Shown: in pieces, positions 8,059 to 16,175 of the stretch
Position numbering within the stretch: position 1 is the stretch's first letter
Layout of the letters: each line of letters starts with the position of its first letter
DNA from: Bin87 sp965116785
GTDB taxonomy: Bacteria; Chloroflexota; Dehalococcoidia; Lucifugimonadales; UBA3495
Length of the DNA: 64,000 bases
Assembly: GCA_965116785.1 (NCBI GenBank)
Contig: OZ220731.1
Coordinates: 2,666,001 to 2,730,000 of the forward strand
Direction: 5' to 3'
Notes under the pieces: generated by a model
The model's database searches: none
What the model was told of the DNA's origin: nothing
Seen by the model: the letters and a program-made list of their open reading frames with translations, nothing else
Translations under genes and position numbers: made by a program

Positions 8059-8943
8059 TCAGTTCGGTGGCAGGTCGAGATGGGTGCCGGCGATGGGGTG
8101 CAGCCGGCGGTAGGCCGCTTCGGAGATGCGGCGTCGGTCGGTGATGATGGCGTTGGTCAGCGCGGTCTGGCAGTCGCAGGGGCCCAGCGCGGCCAGTTCG
8201 GGCATGATGTGCCGCAGGATGATCCGGCTGTTGGCGACGTTGGCCACCAGGTTCTCCACCACCATCTCCACCGTCACGTCCTCGTGGTCGGGATGCCAGC
8301 AGTCGTAGTCGGTGACCCACGCCATCACGGCGTAGCAGATCTCAGCCTCCCGGGCCAGCTTGGCCTCGGGCAGCGTGGTCATGCCGATGATGTCGCCACC
8401 CCAGGCGCGGTACATGTTCGATTCGGCCCGGGTGGAAAATGCGGGGCCTTCCATTACCACCAGCGTACCGCCCTGGTGCGTGGGAATGCCCTGCCCCGCC
8501 GCGCCGTCTGCCAGCACGGTGCTCATCTCCGGGCAGAAGGGATCGGCGAAGGAGATGTGTGCCACCACGCCGTCCTCGAAGAACGTGCTGTCCCGACGGC
8601 GGGTGCGGTCGATCAACTGGTCGGGCACCACCATGTGCTGCGGCTCGTACTCGGCCTGCAGGCTGCCCACAGCGCTGACCGACACGATTTGCTTCACCCC
8701 CAGGGTTTTCAGCGCGTAGATGTTGGCCCGGAAGGGCAGCTCGGTTGGATTCACCCGGTGTCCGCGCCCGTGACGGGGCAGGAAGGCGACCGGCACATCC
8801 AGCAGCCGGCCCACCGTGATCAGGTCGCTGGGCTTGCCGTACGGCGTGTCGATGTCCACCACCGCAGTTTCGGCAAAGCCCTGTATCTCGTAGAGGCCGC
8901 TGCCGCCGATGATGGCTATTTCCGCTTGTGGTTGGTTAGGCAT
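8059..8943 (-). CDS. mtnP: S-methyl-5'-thioadenosine phosphorylase
   Basis: Phosphorolytically cleaves methylthioadenosine to adenine and methylthioribose 1-phosphate, the substrate of MtnA encoded 2.5 kb away. The 294-residue protein has IIGGSGLYE at the N-terminus, the phosphate-binding FLPRHGRGHRVNPTELPFRANIYALK region (central part), VVMEGPAFSTRAESNMYR in the substrate pocket, and TDYDCWH, the pocket sequence that separates MTA phosphorylases from ordinary purine nucleoside phosphorylases. I chose the ATG at 8943 (AGGA upstream); a longer frame to 9405 overlaps the DUF4234 gene antisense-free region and has no family similarity. Confidence 0.93.
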   Translation of the reverse strand: MPNQPQAEIAIIGGSGLYEIQGFAETAVVDIDTPYGKPSDLITVGRLLDVPVAFLPRHGRGHRVNPTELPFRANIYALKTLGVKQIVSVSAVGSLQAEYEPQHMVVPDQLIDRTRRRDSTFFEDGVVAHISFADPFCPEMSTVLADGAAGQGIPTHQGGTLVVMEGPAFSTRAESNMYRAWGGDIIGMTTLPEAKLAREAEICYAVMAWVTDYDCWHPDHEDVTVEMVVENLVANVANSRIILRHIMPELAALGPCDCQTALTNAIITDRRRISEAAYRRLHPIAGTHLDLPPN

Positions 8944-8993
8944 TGATGTGATGTTCCTGATTTGTTGAGGCCGGTAGGCAGGGATTGGGATGT

Positions 8994-9617
8994 CTATGAC
9001 CAGATGATGTCGACAACCACGCCGACCCAAAAGAGGACGCCCAGAACGATGCACACGATCTCGCCCTTGCCGAAACGCGCCGAGTGCGCGAGACGGTCGT
9101 CCACGGCGATCCAGTATCGGTTGAGGTTCGACTGCATCACGCACAGGACCACGATGGTCACGATCACCACTACGATGCTGAGGACGATACCCGCCACGAG
9201 CACGCCGCCGCTGTACAAATCGGGACTCCGCATCGTTCCGCCGAGAAGCCCCACTATGCTGTTTATGACGACCACGGTGGTGAGCAGGCCGAGGTTCAAG
9301 GTGTCGGGGACTCCTCGCTCCACCATCAGTTCCTTGTACTGCCGGATGTGCGCGTGGTAACGGAAGAAGCCGTAAACCGGGACAAACTGGGTCAGGCCGT
9401 GCCAAACCGGATGATGGGTGTCACCCGTTTCCGCAGCCATATCGAGCGTATGGTCCCTGAACTGCTTCCAGGTGCGGTACATCCAGTAGATCCAGTAGAG
9501 TCCCATGCTGATGACGGACAGGAAGATGATGCGCCCCGCGGACATATACCCCCCGCCAGCCAGGTCTCCGGCCGGGAGACCGCTTTCCCCGTAAATGTCA
9601 GTGTTCCAGGTTGTCAT
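8994..9617 (-). CDS. DUF4234-type multi-pass membrane protein
   Basis: A 207-residue protein. It begins with a glycine-rich polar leader, then ISMGLYWIYWMYRTWKQF (about residues 36-53), the aromatic first-helix signature of DUF4234 proteins. Three more hydrophobic segments follow, including a very Val/Ile-rich helix near residues 140-160, and the segment MQSNLNRYW. The function of DUF4234 is not known. It is a clear tandem paralogue of the gene at 9653-10282, which has the same FGLYLFYWVYRTWEQY and IQANFNRYW landmarks. Confidence 0.72.
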   Translation of the reverse strand: MTTWNTDIYGESGLPAGDLAGGGYMSAGRIIFLSVISMGLYWIYWMYRTWKQFRDHTLDMAAETGDTHHPVWHGLTQFVPVYGFFRYHAHIRQYKELMVERGVPDTLNLGLLTTVVVINSIVGLLGGTMRSPDLYSGGVLVAGIVLSIVVVIVTIVVLCVMQSNLNRYWIAVDDRLAHSARFGKGEIVCIVLGVLFWVGVVVDIIWS

Positions 9618-9652
9618 TGGACTGTACGGTTTCGTGTCCCGAGGTCAGGCAT

Positions 9653-10282
9653 TCAGTTGGTTAGGTAGTATTGGACGTAGTAACCGGCGATGGTGAACCA
9701 CAGGATCAGTCCCAGGGCCGCCAGGACCATCGCTCCCCGTCCCAATCTGGCACGGTTGCCCAGCTCACCGTCGGCCGCAGCCCAGTACCGGTTGAAGTTC
9801 GCCTGGATCCGGCAGATCACCGCGGTGGCAACCAGCATCCCGATCAGGCTCACCGCGTCCAGGATCAGGTCGATCATCACGGCGATGCCGCTCTCGCCCA
9901 GATAGCTGTTCAGCCACACCGTGGGTATCGGGCTCCACACGGCGGTGCAAATGATCAGGACCACCAGGATGGGCGCCATGCGCAGGTTGTGCGGAACGCC
10001 GCTTTCTTCCATGAGGTCGCGGTAAGCCTTGCAGTGGGCGTAAAAACGGAACCACCCGTAGACCGGCACCAGCATGGCCAGCGCGTGCCACACCGGGTAG
10101 ACGTTCGCCCCGGTGTGCTGACGGTATTGTTCCCAAGTCCGGTACACCCAGTAGAACAGGTACAGTCCGAAGCTGACGACCGACAGCGCAAAGATGCGCG
10201 GGGCGGAGATATTGTTTCCGTATGGCTGGGCGGCAAGAACCGCCATGCCACCCGCCGTGTCGTCGGATTGTCGCGCTGCCAT
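9653..10282 (-). CDS. DUF4234-type multi-pass membrane protein (tandem paralogue)
   Basis: A 209-residue protein with four predicted membrane segments. VSFGLYLFYWVYRTWEQYRQH (split here: VSFGLYLFYWVYR then TWEQYRQH) and VYPVWHALAMLVPVYGWFR align with ISMGLYWIYWMYR and HHPVWHGLTQFVPVYGFFR of the neighbour at 8994-9617, so the two arose by duplication. The conserved HxxxxPVYGxFRxxAH segment between helices 1 and 2 is the most distinctive feature. AGGA lies 8 bases upstream of the ATG. It starts 12 bases after the sulfotransferase-like gene upstream, so both may be in one transcript. Confidence 0.72.
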   Translation of the reverse strand: MAARQSDDTAGGMAVLAAQPYGNNISAPRIFALSVVSFGLYLFYWVYRTWEQYRQHTGANVYPVWHALAMLVPVYGWFRFYAHCKAYRDLMEESGVPHNLRMAPILVVLIICTAVWSPIPTVWLNSYLGESGIAVMIDLILDAVSLIGMLVATAVICRIQANFNRYWAAADGELGNRARLGRGAMVLAALGLILWFTIAGYYVQYYLTN

Positions 10283-10294
10283 CAGGTTTTCCTT

Positions 10295-11401
10295 TCAGCG
10301 CAAATGCGGCACCTGCTCCGGCAGGTAGTGGGTCGAACGGAACACGCTGTTCACCACGAAGCCCTGTTCATTCGGCGCGAAGTGCGGGTTGACGTACTCC
10401 CAGACCACCTGACCATCAGGTGTGACCTGGAAGATGCGCCCCGGCTGGCCCTCGGTGATCAGCGTATTACCGTTGGGGAGCCGTCGCGCTCCGGAGATAT
10501 ACGCGCTGAAAAAGTTGAAGGGCGGGTTGTCCTCGTAGTGCCAGACGATCTCGTTGGTCGCGGTATCCACCTCAATGACCCGGGAGCGGGGCAGCGGGTT
10601 GAACCGGTTGTGCGACCCGTTGTCGTAGATCAGAACGTTGCCGTTGTCCAGCATCGACGGGTCGTGCTGCTGCGAAAGTGTCTCGTCGCCGATCTGCCAC
10701 ACGATGTCGCCGCTGGCCTTGTCGATGATTCCCACGGTGGAGATGTTGCGGAAGCTGAACATGACCCGGTCGTCGCCCAGCGGCACTACCGTGTTGCCGT
10801 GGCTCCATTCGTCCCTGAGGTCGTTGAAGGTGACAACATGGCGCTCCGGGTCCAGGTGGTTGGCGGCGCGCCATTCCCAGACGCGGTTGCCGTTGGCGTC
10901 GACCTCCACCAGCACGTCGCACCACATCCCGGTGTATTCGGGCCGGTCTTCAGTGCCCGCCTGGCCGCCCTTGATGGTGGCCGCCTGTGCGTCGTCCATG
11001 CGCTGCACCGTCATGTAGAGGCAGCCGCCCGCAGAGGTCCGACGTGCGTCATGGTGGTGGTACGGGTCCCGGTGCTCCCACAGAATGTTGCCGTCCCAGT
11101 CGGCTTCCAGCATGATGCCGCCCTTGAACCGCTTCATCCCGTCGAAGGTGTCCCAGCCGCCGTCATCGGGAACCTTGCCGCCGTAGAACAGGTTGCCGTT
11201 GGGCAGCAGGTAGCCATACAGGCCCGGCGGGTAGGGCATCTGCCACCGGTGGGCCACCTCGCCGTGTATGTCCAGCAGGTAGACTTCTCCAGTGCCGGAC
11301 ATCGGAGCGTATAGCGTGTAACCGGGGCAGGCGCGCTCCGGATCACAGGCGGTGAGGCCGGTGCGGGCCATGCGGCGACGGGTTTGTTGGTCAATGCTCA
11401 T
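10295..11401 (-). CDS. arylsulfotransferase (ASST)-like beta-propeller protein
   Basis: A 368-residue protein made of repeated short beta-strand units with NGN turns (LLPNGNLFYGG, MLDNGNVLIYDNGS, RLPNGNTLITEG) and W-x-Y/W-E-Y/W repeats (WEHRDP, WEWRAANHL, WHYEDN, WEYVNPHF), as in PQQ-like or ASST propellers. ASST enzymes transfer sulfate between phenols through a His; several His residues lie in propeller loops (HHHDAR, WSHGNT, QQHDPS). There is no signal peptide, unlike the periplasmic E. coli enzyme, so a cytoplasmic role or a different reaction is possible. Confidence 0.7.
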   Translation of the reverse strand: MSIDQQTRRRMARTGLTACDPERACPGYTLYAPMSGTGEVYLLDIHGEVAHRWQMPYPPGLYGYLLPNGNLFYGGKVPDDGGWDTFDGMKRFKGGIMLEADWDGNILWEHRDPYHHHDARRTSAGGCLYMTVQRMDDAQAATIKGGQAGTEDRPEYTGMWCDVLVEVDANGNRVWEWRAANHLDPERHVVTFNDLRDEWSHGNTVVPLGDDRVMFSFRNISTVGIIDKASGDIVWQIGDETLSQQHDPSMLDNGNVLIYDNGSHNRFNPLPRSRVIEVDTATNEIVWHYEDNPPFNFFSAYISGARRLPNGNTLITEGQPGRIFQVTPDGQVVWEYVNPHFAPNEQGFVVNSVFRSTHYLPEQVPHLR

Positions 11402-11482
11402 TTTTCACCGGGATTCAAGGATTGGCGGGATGGGCAGGATTTCGGGATTGCCACGCTGCACTCGCAATGACAGACCGGAGGG

Positions 11483-12526
11483 TCAGCCTGCATCAACCGC
11501 TTGCCGCAAGGTCTCCGTGTAGGGCGGCCGGCACACCATCGTCTCGGTAACGATGCCGGCGATGTAGCGGTGCGGGGTCACGTCGAAGGCCGGGTTGTAA
11601 GCCGGCGTGTCCTCGGGCGCGGTCGGAGCGCCGGCGTAGCCGGTCACCTCGTGGTGCGGTCGTTCCTCGATGGCGATGTTGTCGCCGTGGGCTATGGCCA
11701 GATCCACCGTGCTGGTGGGCGCCGCGATGTAGAACGGTATGTTGTTTTCGTGAGCCAGCACCGCCAGCATGTACGTGCCCACCTTGTTGGCGGTGTCGCC
11801 GTTGGCGGCGACCCGGTCCGCGCCGGTGATGACGCACGACACCTCGCCCTTCTGCATCAGCACTCCCGCCGCCGAATCGGCGATGAGCGTGGCCGGTATG
11901 CCCAGCTGCTGGAACTCCCACGACGTGAGCCGCGCGCCCTGCAGCCAGGGCCGGGTCTCGGTGTTGTAGACGTTGAACCGTCCGCCGGCCTCCCAGCCGG
12001 CCCGTATCACGCCCAAAGCGGTGCCGAAGGCCGACGTTGCCAGCGCCCCGGTGTTGCAGTGGGTCAGGACCCCCTGGCCGTCGGCCGGCATCAGGGCGCG
12101 GCCGTGTTCACCGATGCGCCGGTTGATGGCCTCGTCCTCTTCCTGGATCCGGCGCGCCTCTGTTTCCAGCCGCGGGAGGATGCTGCCCGGATCGGGTTCC
12201 GCCTCCGCAACGCGCATCATGCGGCGCACCGCCCACCCCAGGTTGACGGCGGTGGGCCGGGCGGCGGCGATGTGGCCCCCGGCCTGCCGCAGCGCGCCGA
12301 TGAAATGGTCCCGCTCCCGGGACTGCAACTCGGCGGCGGCCAGGACCATGGCGTAACCGGCCGTCACCCCGATGGCAGGAGCGCCTCGCACGCGCATTTC
12401 GGTGATGGCAGCAGCAGCGGCGCGATAATCGGTGATGCGAACCGTAACGTGCTCATGGGGCAGGAGCGTTTGATCCAGCAGTTCCAGCCGGCTGCCTGTC
12501 CAGTTGATGGGGCGAATTTCGTTCAT
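11483..12526 (-). CDS. mtnA: S-methyl-5-thioribose-1-phosphate isomerase
   Basis: Isomerises methylthioribose 1-phosphate to methylthioribulose 1-phosphate in methionine salvage. The 347-residue protein shows RGAPAIGVTAGYAM, the catalytic-Cys motif THCNTGALATSAFGTALG (Cys about residue 156), NTETRPWLQGARLTSWE, the catalytic Asp in GADRVAANGDTANKVGT, and the C-terminal NPAFDVTP. The distinction from eIF2B-like paralogues rests on RGAPAIG plus HCNTG. The gene lies downstream of a SAM-I riboswitch and terminator, so it should be expressed when SAM is low. No other late salvage genes (mtnB, mtnC, mtnD) are in the window. Confidence 0.95.
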   Translation of the reverse strand: MNEIRPINWTGSRLELLDQTLLPHEHVTVRITDYRAAAAAITEMRVRGAPAIGVTAGYAMVLAAAELQSRERDHFIGALRQAGGHIAAARPTAVNLGWAVRRMMRVAEAEPDPGSILPRLETEARRIQEEDEAINRRIGEHGRALMPADGQGVLTHCNTGALATSAFGTALGVIRAGWEAGGRFNVYNTETRPWLQGARLTSWEFQQLGIPATLIADSAAGVLMQKGEVSCVITGADRVAANGDTANKVGTYMLAVLAHENNIPFYIAAPTSTVDLAIAHGDNIAIEERPHHEVTGYAGAPTAPEDTPAYNPAFDVTPHRYIAGIVTETMVCRPPYTETLRQAVDAG

Positions 12527-12610
12527 AAATCGGTAAAAGACGTGGGGTGCGTCAGTAGCACTCTGTGCTACGCTGCGGTCACACTGGTCGAATCTGGATT
12601 CGAAACAGGC

Positions 12611-12643
12611 AAAAATAAAGGCCCACCCGCACTTGGGAGAGCC
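12611..12643 (-). terminator. intrinsic terminator of the mtnA S-box expression platform
   Basis: On the minus strand GGCTCTCCC and GGGTGGGCC pair (one mismatch, one G-U) around the loop AAGTGC and are followed by TTTATTTTT. It lies about 20 bases after the riboswitch aptamer and 85 bases before mtnA, so it is the expected off-switch. Confidence 0.85.
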
Positions 12644-12660
12644 ACCTTCACAGTCCGCCC

Positions 12661-12799
12661 CTCATCTTTCGTCCCGCCGCGGTATCCGCACGCATCGCGC
12701 GACACACCGGGGACGCCGGATTTAGCACCTCATCCCACGGGGTGAGCGGGACAGGTTGCCAGGCTTCACAGGGCCGTTCCCTCCGCCTGTCTGAATAAG
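12661..12799 (-). promoter_or_regulatory. SAM-I (S-box) riboswitch upstream of mtnA
   Basis: Read on the minus strand, the S-box landmarks occur in order: CTTATT (P1 5' strand) at 12799, GGCGGAGGGA then GGCCCTGTGAAGCC, GGCAACC (12754-12760), GGTGCTAAATCC (12718-12729), and GAAAGATGAG (12661-12670), whose GATGAG closes P1. At 139 bases it is a little longer than usual because of an extended P4 or P3 arm. A terminator follows. High SAM should stabilise the aptamer and stop transcription of mtnA. Confidence 0.93.
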
Positions 12800-12915
12800 G
12801 GTTCCAGCAGCGTATGCAGTTTTTAACTGCCCTCGATACTACCTGCCGGGACGGGAAATGTCAAGGTGACGGCGAATTTCGTCGGCCCGCCAGGCCTCCA
12901 ATTACACCCTGTGCG

Positions 12916-12954
12916 GTGGCACACAGAGGCCGAATCCGTTATTCTGTGCGCCAC
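12916..12954. promoter_or_regulatory. imperfect inverted repeat upstream of the PPOX flavoprotein gene
   Basis: GTGGCACACAGA (12916-12927) is complemented by TCTGTGCGCCAC (12943-12954) with one G-U mismatch and a 15-base spacer, 36 bases before the ATG at 12990. It could be an operator or a leader hairpin. The rest of the 12527-12989 gap is occupied by the S-box and its terminator on the other strand. Confidence 0.35.
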
Positions 12955-12989
12955 ATTAACGGAACCGAATGCCGGGAGGGTTTGCGACC

Positions 12990-13586
12990 ATGACAACCAC
13001 CGCTGCCACTACCACCACCGACGACCTCTGCACCATCGAACAGCAGGCCAGCCGTTTCAACGACCAGTTCGGCGAGATGAGTCCCCGGGCCAAGAATAAG
13101 GTCAAGGGCGAAATGTCCGACTTCGTCCAGAAGTTCATCGCCGCCTCGCCTTTCGTCGTCATGGCCTCGTCCGACCCGGACGGCAATTGCGACGCCTCTC
13201 CCAAGGGCGGCAAGCCCGGTTTCGTCAAGGTCATCGACGGCACCCGCCTGCTGTTCCCCGACGTCGCCGGCAACCGCCTGTTCCAGTCCTACCAGAACAT
13301 GGACTCCAACCCCCACGTGGGCCTGTTGTTCATGATCCCCGGCGTCAACGACACCGTGCGCGTCAACGGCACCGTGACCATCGTCAGCAAGGAGGAACTG
13401 GAACGCCAGAAGGTCGAGTTGGAGCTCTATTGGACCGACGACAACTCCAAGCACCTCCAGGGCATCATTGTCAACGTCGAGGAATCCTACGGCCACTGCC
13501 CCCGGGCCTACAACTTCGCCAAGCTGTGGGACGCCGACCAGATCACCGAGAACCAGACCAACCGACCCATACCCCTGCGCCCGTAG
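12990..13586 (+). CDS. pyridoxamine 5'-phosphate oxidase (PPOX) family flavoprotein
   Basis: A 198-residue split-barrel FMN-binding protein. FIAASPFVVMASSDPDGNCDASPKGG (residues about 40-65; strand and FMN phosphate loop) is followed by GFVKVIDGTRLLFPDVAGNRLFQSYQNM, and later VRVNGTVTIVS. This layout resembles the FMN-dependent PPOX-type flavoproteins annotated as the MSMEG_1061 family. The substrate is unknown; PPOX folds also occur in F420- and heme-binding proteins. The ATG at 12990 is preferred to 12969 because GGGAGGG lies 10 bases before it. It is the only plus-strand gene in the first 20 kb. Confidence 0.82.
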   Translation: MTTTAATTTTDDLCTIEQQASRFNDQFGEMSPRAKNKVKGEMSDFVQKFIAASPFVVMASSDPDGNCDASPKGGKPGFVKVIDGTRLLFPDVAGNRLFQSYQNMDSNPHVGLLFMIPGVNDTVRVNGTVTIVSKEELERQKVELELYWTDDNSKHLQGIIVNVEESYGHCPRAYNFAKLWDADQITENQTNRPIPLRP

Positions 13587-13601
13587 CGCGGTACACACTC
13601 C

Positions 13602-13646
13602 AGCAAACGTTAGGGGCGGGTTTCAGACCCGCCCCTAACGTTTGCT
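13602..13646. repeat. 20-bp perfect inverted repeat of the GGGGCG...CGCCCC family
   Basis: AGCAAACGTTAGGGGCGGGT is followed after five bases by its exact complement. It lies 16 bases after the PPOX stop and could terminate transcription in both directions, but no T-tract follows. It is the longest of six related palindromes in this window. Confidence 0.65.
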
Positions 13647-13658
13647 CTGGTGTTGGAC

Positions 13659-13769
13659 TGTCAGAATCAGGATTTATCGGATTTGAGGATTGACAGGATT
13701 GAGATGACTTTTCCGCTGAAACGCTTGAATCCTGCAAATCATGAAATCTTGGGAATCCTGATTCTGACA
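13659..13769. repeat. 111-bp element bounded by a 16-bp perfect inverted repeat
   Basis: TGTCAGAATCAGGATT at 13659 is exactly complemented by AATCCTGATTCTGACA ending at 13769. The interior carries further GGATT/AATCC units. Fragments of the same end (CAGAATCGGGG, CCCGATTCTGAT) recur at 19797-19809 and 20572-20583. It is non-coding and looks like a MITE or a REP-type element. Confidence 0.6.
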
Positions 13770-13771
13770 AC

Positions 13772-14470
13772 TCAGCTCAAACCCGTGGCCAGCCGAAAGA
13801 CGAACAGCGCCGGCTGGATCAGTATCCGCCCCAGGAAGTTGATGCCAAAGGCGTAGCTCAGGAACAGGTTAACGCCGATCAACCCCATCAACGGTATCCA
13901 ACCGTAGCGCTCAAACTGCAGGTACGACCGGTAGAGCGAACTCGGTAGCAGGCCGCCCACCACCTTGCTGCCGTCCAACGGCGGCAGCGGGATCAGGTTG
14001 AATATCCCCAGGATCAGGTTGAAAAATATCGCCAGGAATGCAGCAAAGCCCAGGATCTCAACGATCCCGGATATGAACCGCGTGTCCGTGACTACCGGCA
14101 GCAGGTCCAGCCGGAACACCAGCCCCAACACGAACGCCAGCACGAAGTTGGACAGCGGGCCGGCCAAGGCGACCATTGACATCCCGAACCGACCGTGGCG
14201 CAGGTTGTACGGGTCCACCTGCACCGGCTTGGCCCAGCCGAACCCCACCACCAGCAGCAGGATGAACCCGAGCAGGTCGATGTGTTTGATGGGGTTGAAG
14301 GTCAGCCGCCCCATGCGCCGGGCGGTGTCATCCCCTTCGATGTGGGAGGTCAGCGCGTGGCTGAACTCATGAACGGTGAAACCGATTATCAGGCCGATCA
14401 ACCCGATGCCGATCACCAGGACAAACGCGGCGGGGTTCTCCCGCAGCAGGTCGAGGCTCTGGAGGATCAC
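13772..14470 (-). CDS. site-2 protease family (M50) membrane metalloprotease
   Basis: A 232-residue polytopic protein. The zinc motif HEFSHALTSH (HExxH, about residue 30) lies in the first membrane helix after ILQSLDLLRENPAAF, and the second metal motif NLIPLPPLDGSKVVGG (NxxPxxxLDG) lies near residue 167. Four to five hydrophobic segments are visible. Compact M50 proteins of this kind cleave membrane-embedded substrates, or have unknown targets. Its ATG overlaps the stop of the upstream gene by 4 bases (14467-14470), so the two are translationally coupled. Confidence 0.88.
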   Translation of the reverse strand: MILQSLDLLRENPAAFVLVIGIGLIGLIIGFTVHEFSHALTSHIEGDDTARRMGRLTFNPIKHIDLLGFILLLVVGFGWAKPVQVDPYNLRHGRFGMSMVALAGPLSNFVLAFVLGLVFRLDLLPVVTDTRFISGIVEILGFAAFLAIFFNLILGIFNLIPLPPLDGSKVVGGLLPSSLYRSYLQFERYGWIPLMGLIGVNLFLSYAFGINFLGRILIQPALFVFRLATGLS

Positions 14471-15189
14471 GTAGCGGTGCTTTCCAGGCCGGTCCGGCCG
14501 CCGCGTCGCGACGCCGGCTGCGCGCGGGGCATGGCCATCAGGTCCGCCTTGATCGCGGCCAGGCCGTCGGCACCGTGGTCGTTGGCCTCGGCCACGATGG
14601 CCACGGCGCCGGCCTGGCGCAGCGCCAGCAGTTCGTTGGCGGTGGGCCGGCCACCTACCCGCACGAACTGGAACTTTTCAGTACGGCTTACGGCGTCAGC
14701 CACCTGCGCCAGGTCCGCGAAGGTCCACGGGTTGGTCATTGCCGACTTGTCCAGCACCAGGAAATCCACCGGCGCGGCGGCGAGCACCCGCCAGGTGCTG
14801 TCGTCGGGCTCGTCCGGGATGCGCATCCCGTGGGTCATGCCCGGATTGGCGATATCTATCGCATCCACCACGGCGCCGGGGGGAGGGGATACCATGAAAT
14901 CGGCGCCGGCTGCCTGCCATTGGGCTACGCTTTCAGGCGTGAGTGGGGCGCCGCCCGCTCCCCAGATGCGGTCTCCTACCTCCGGAATGCCGTCCGGCGA
15001 GAGACCAGGAGCCGCGATGACCACCGCGTCGGCGGCCTCCGCTGCGGCAGCAAGCGCCGCCTCGATGTTTCCCGAGCAACGGGCGATCAACGCCATGCCG
15101 GGGAGACGTGCCGATTGGGTGGAGCCGAATCCCAGCGAGGGACCGCTCCCGGCCTCAATCCGTTCCAACAGGCTGCGCAGCTGGGTCAA
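14467..15189 (-). CDS. conserved hypothetical protein, possible TIM-barrel fold
   Basis: A 240-residue soluble protein I do not recognise as a named family. Alternating hydrophobic strands and Ala-rich helices (MALIARCSGN, AVVIAAPGLSPDG, ADFMVSPPPGAVVDAI, VDFLVLDKSAMTN, FQFVRVGGRPTANELLALRQAGAVAIVAEAN) suggest a beta/alpha barrel, perhaps related to enzymes that bind phosphate at the C-terminal Gly-rich loop. The catalytic residues are not obvious. It is translationally coupled to the M50 protease, which may point to a shared role, but no function can be assigned. Confidence 0.6.
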   Translation of the reverse strand: MTQLRSLLERIEAGSGPSLGFGSTQSARLPGMALIARCSGNIEAALAAAAEAADAVVIAAPGLSPDGIPEVGDRIWGAGGAPLTPESVAQWQAAGADFMVSPPPGAVVDAIDIANPGMTHGMRIPDEPDDSTWRVLAAAPVDFLVLDKSAMTNPWTFADLAQVADAVSRTEKFQFVRVGGRPTANELLALRQAGAVAIVAEANDHGADGLAAIKADLMAMPRAQPASRRGGRTGLESTAT

Positions 15190-15206
15190 TGTGATGCCTC
15201 CCTTAC

Positions 15207-15237
15207 GTAAAATAAGGGGCGAATAACCATTCGCCCC
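15207..15237 (-). terminator. intrinsic terminator downstream of the MBL-fold gene
   Basis: On the minus strand GGGGCGAAT-GGTT-ATTCGCCCC forms a 9-bp perfect hairpin followed by TTATTTTA. It begins 24 bases after the stop of the MBL gene. The stem belongs to the GGGGCG palindrome family repeated in this window. Confidence 0.75.
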
Positions 15238-15260
15238 CTAACCGTTCCGCTATCGAGGGT

Positions 15261-16133
15261 CTAAAGCGGCTGCCAGACCCGCTTGCCGTCGACACGCGCA
15301 ATCTTGCCGATCTGCTTGCCCGGCGGGAAGTGTCCCGCGCAGATGGTCCAGTCGCCTTCCTCGGCAGCGTCCAGCAGGCGACCGCGGGAAGCAGCGGACT
15401 GCTCCTTGTCGGTGTCCACTCCGGCGCACCAGGTCGGCTCGGATATCTGGGCGATGGTGTGCAGCACGTCGCCCATGACCACGCCCCGCTGTCCGTTGGA
15501 GTTGATCAGCACCACCTGGTGACCGGGGGTGTGGCCCGGAGCAGGCGCGATGGAGATCTCGTCGCTGATGGTGTGTTCCGGCTCCTCCAGGATCTGCTGG
15601 AGACGCAGCCGGCGCAGCGGCATCACCTGGCGGTCGATGTACGGATACATCTGGCGGCCCTGTTCCGACGTGAAGTAGTCGTAGTCCGGCCGCGACATGA
15701 CGTAGCGCGCCCGCCGGAAGTTGGGCGCAGGCATCCCGCCGGAATAGCGCAGGTTCCAGCCCACGTGGTCGCCGTGCAGGTGCGTGTGGATGATGTAGTT
15801 GACCGAGTCACTGGGGCCGACGTTGGTGTTGTTCACGCCCACGTTAGACTCGAGGTGCGGTCGGAGCTCCTCGTAGAGGTTGCCCGTGACGTTGCCCCGG
15901 TCGGGGTGCGGGCCGGGCCCCATGCCGGTGTCCACCAGAATGACGTGCTCGGAGGTGTTGAGAAGGAAGACGCCGTAGTAAAGCTGGAGCTGGCCGTTCT
16001 CCAGAGTGTCCTGGTAGTCCGCCCAGGCGGAGTCGGGGACATCGGGGAACATCGCCGAGGGCTCGCGCGGCGGCGGCACCATGTCGATGACGGCGGTGAC
16101 TTTAACGTTACCGATGGTTGCTTGGTCTGCCAT
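15261..16133 (-). CDS. MBL-fold metallo-hydrolase
   Basis: A 290-residue metallo-beta-lactamase-fold enzyme. The zinc motif is HTHLHGDHVGW (HxHxDH, about residue 116), followed by a metal His in PAPGHTPGHQVVLI, a bridging Asp in VVMGDVLHTIAQ, and a final His in ICAGHFPPGK. The N-terminal LLNTSEHVILVDTGMGPG is the usual strand and metal-proximal Asp region. Length and motifs resemble quorum-quenching lactonase or AidB-like hydrolases, but substrate cannot be read from sequence. GAGGAATTTCCC precedes the ATG. It ends at a good terminator. Confidence 0.88.
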   Translation of the reverse strand: MADQATIGNVKVTAVIDMVPPPREPSAMFPDVPDSAWADYQDTLENGQLQLYYGVFLLNTSEHVILVDTGMGPGPHPDRGNVTGNLYEELRPHLESNVGVNNTNVGPSDSVNYIIHTHLHGDHVGWNLRYSGGMPAPNFRRARYVMSRPDYDYFTSEQGRQMYPYIDRQVMPLRRLRLQQILEEPEHTISDEISIAPAPGHTPGHQVVLINSNGQRGVVMGDVLHTIAQISEPTWCAGVDTDKEQSAASRGRLLDAAEEGDWTICAGHFPPGKQIGKIARVDGKRVWQPL

Positions 16134-16175
16134 TGGGAAATTCCTCCTGAGTACGCGGCAAACGGCCCTTCCGGC

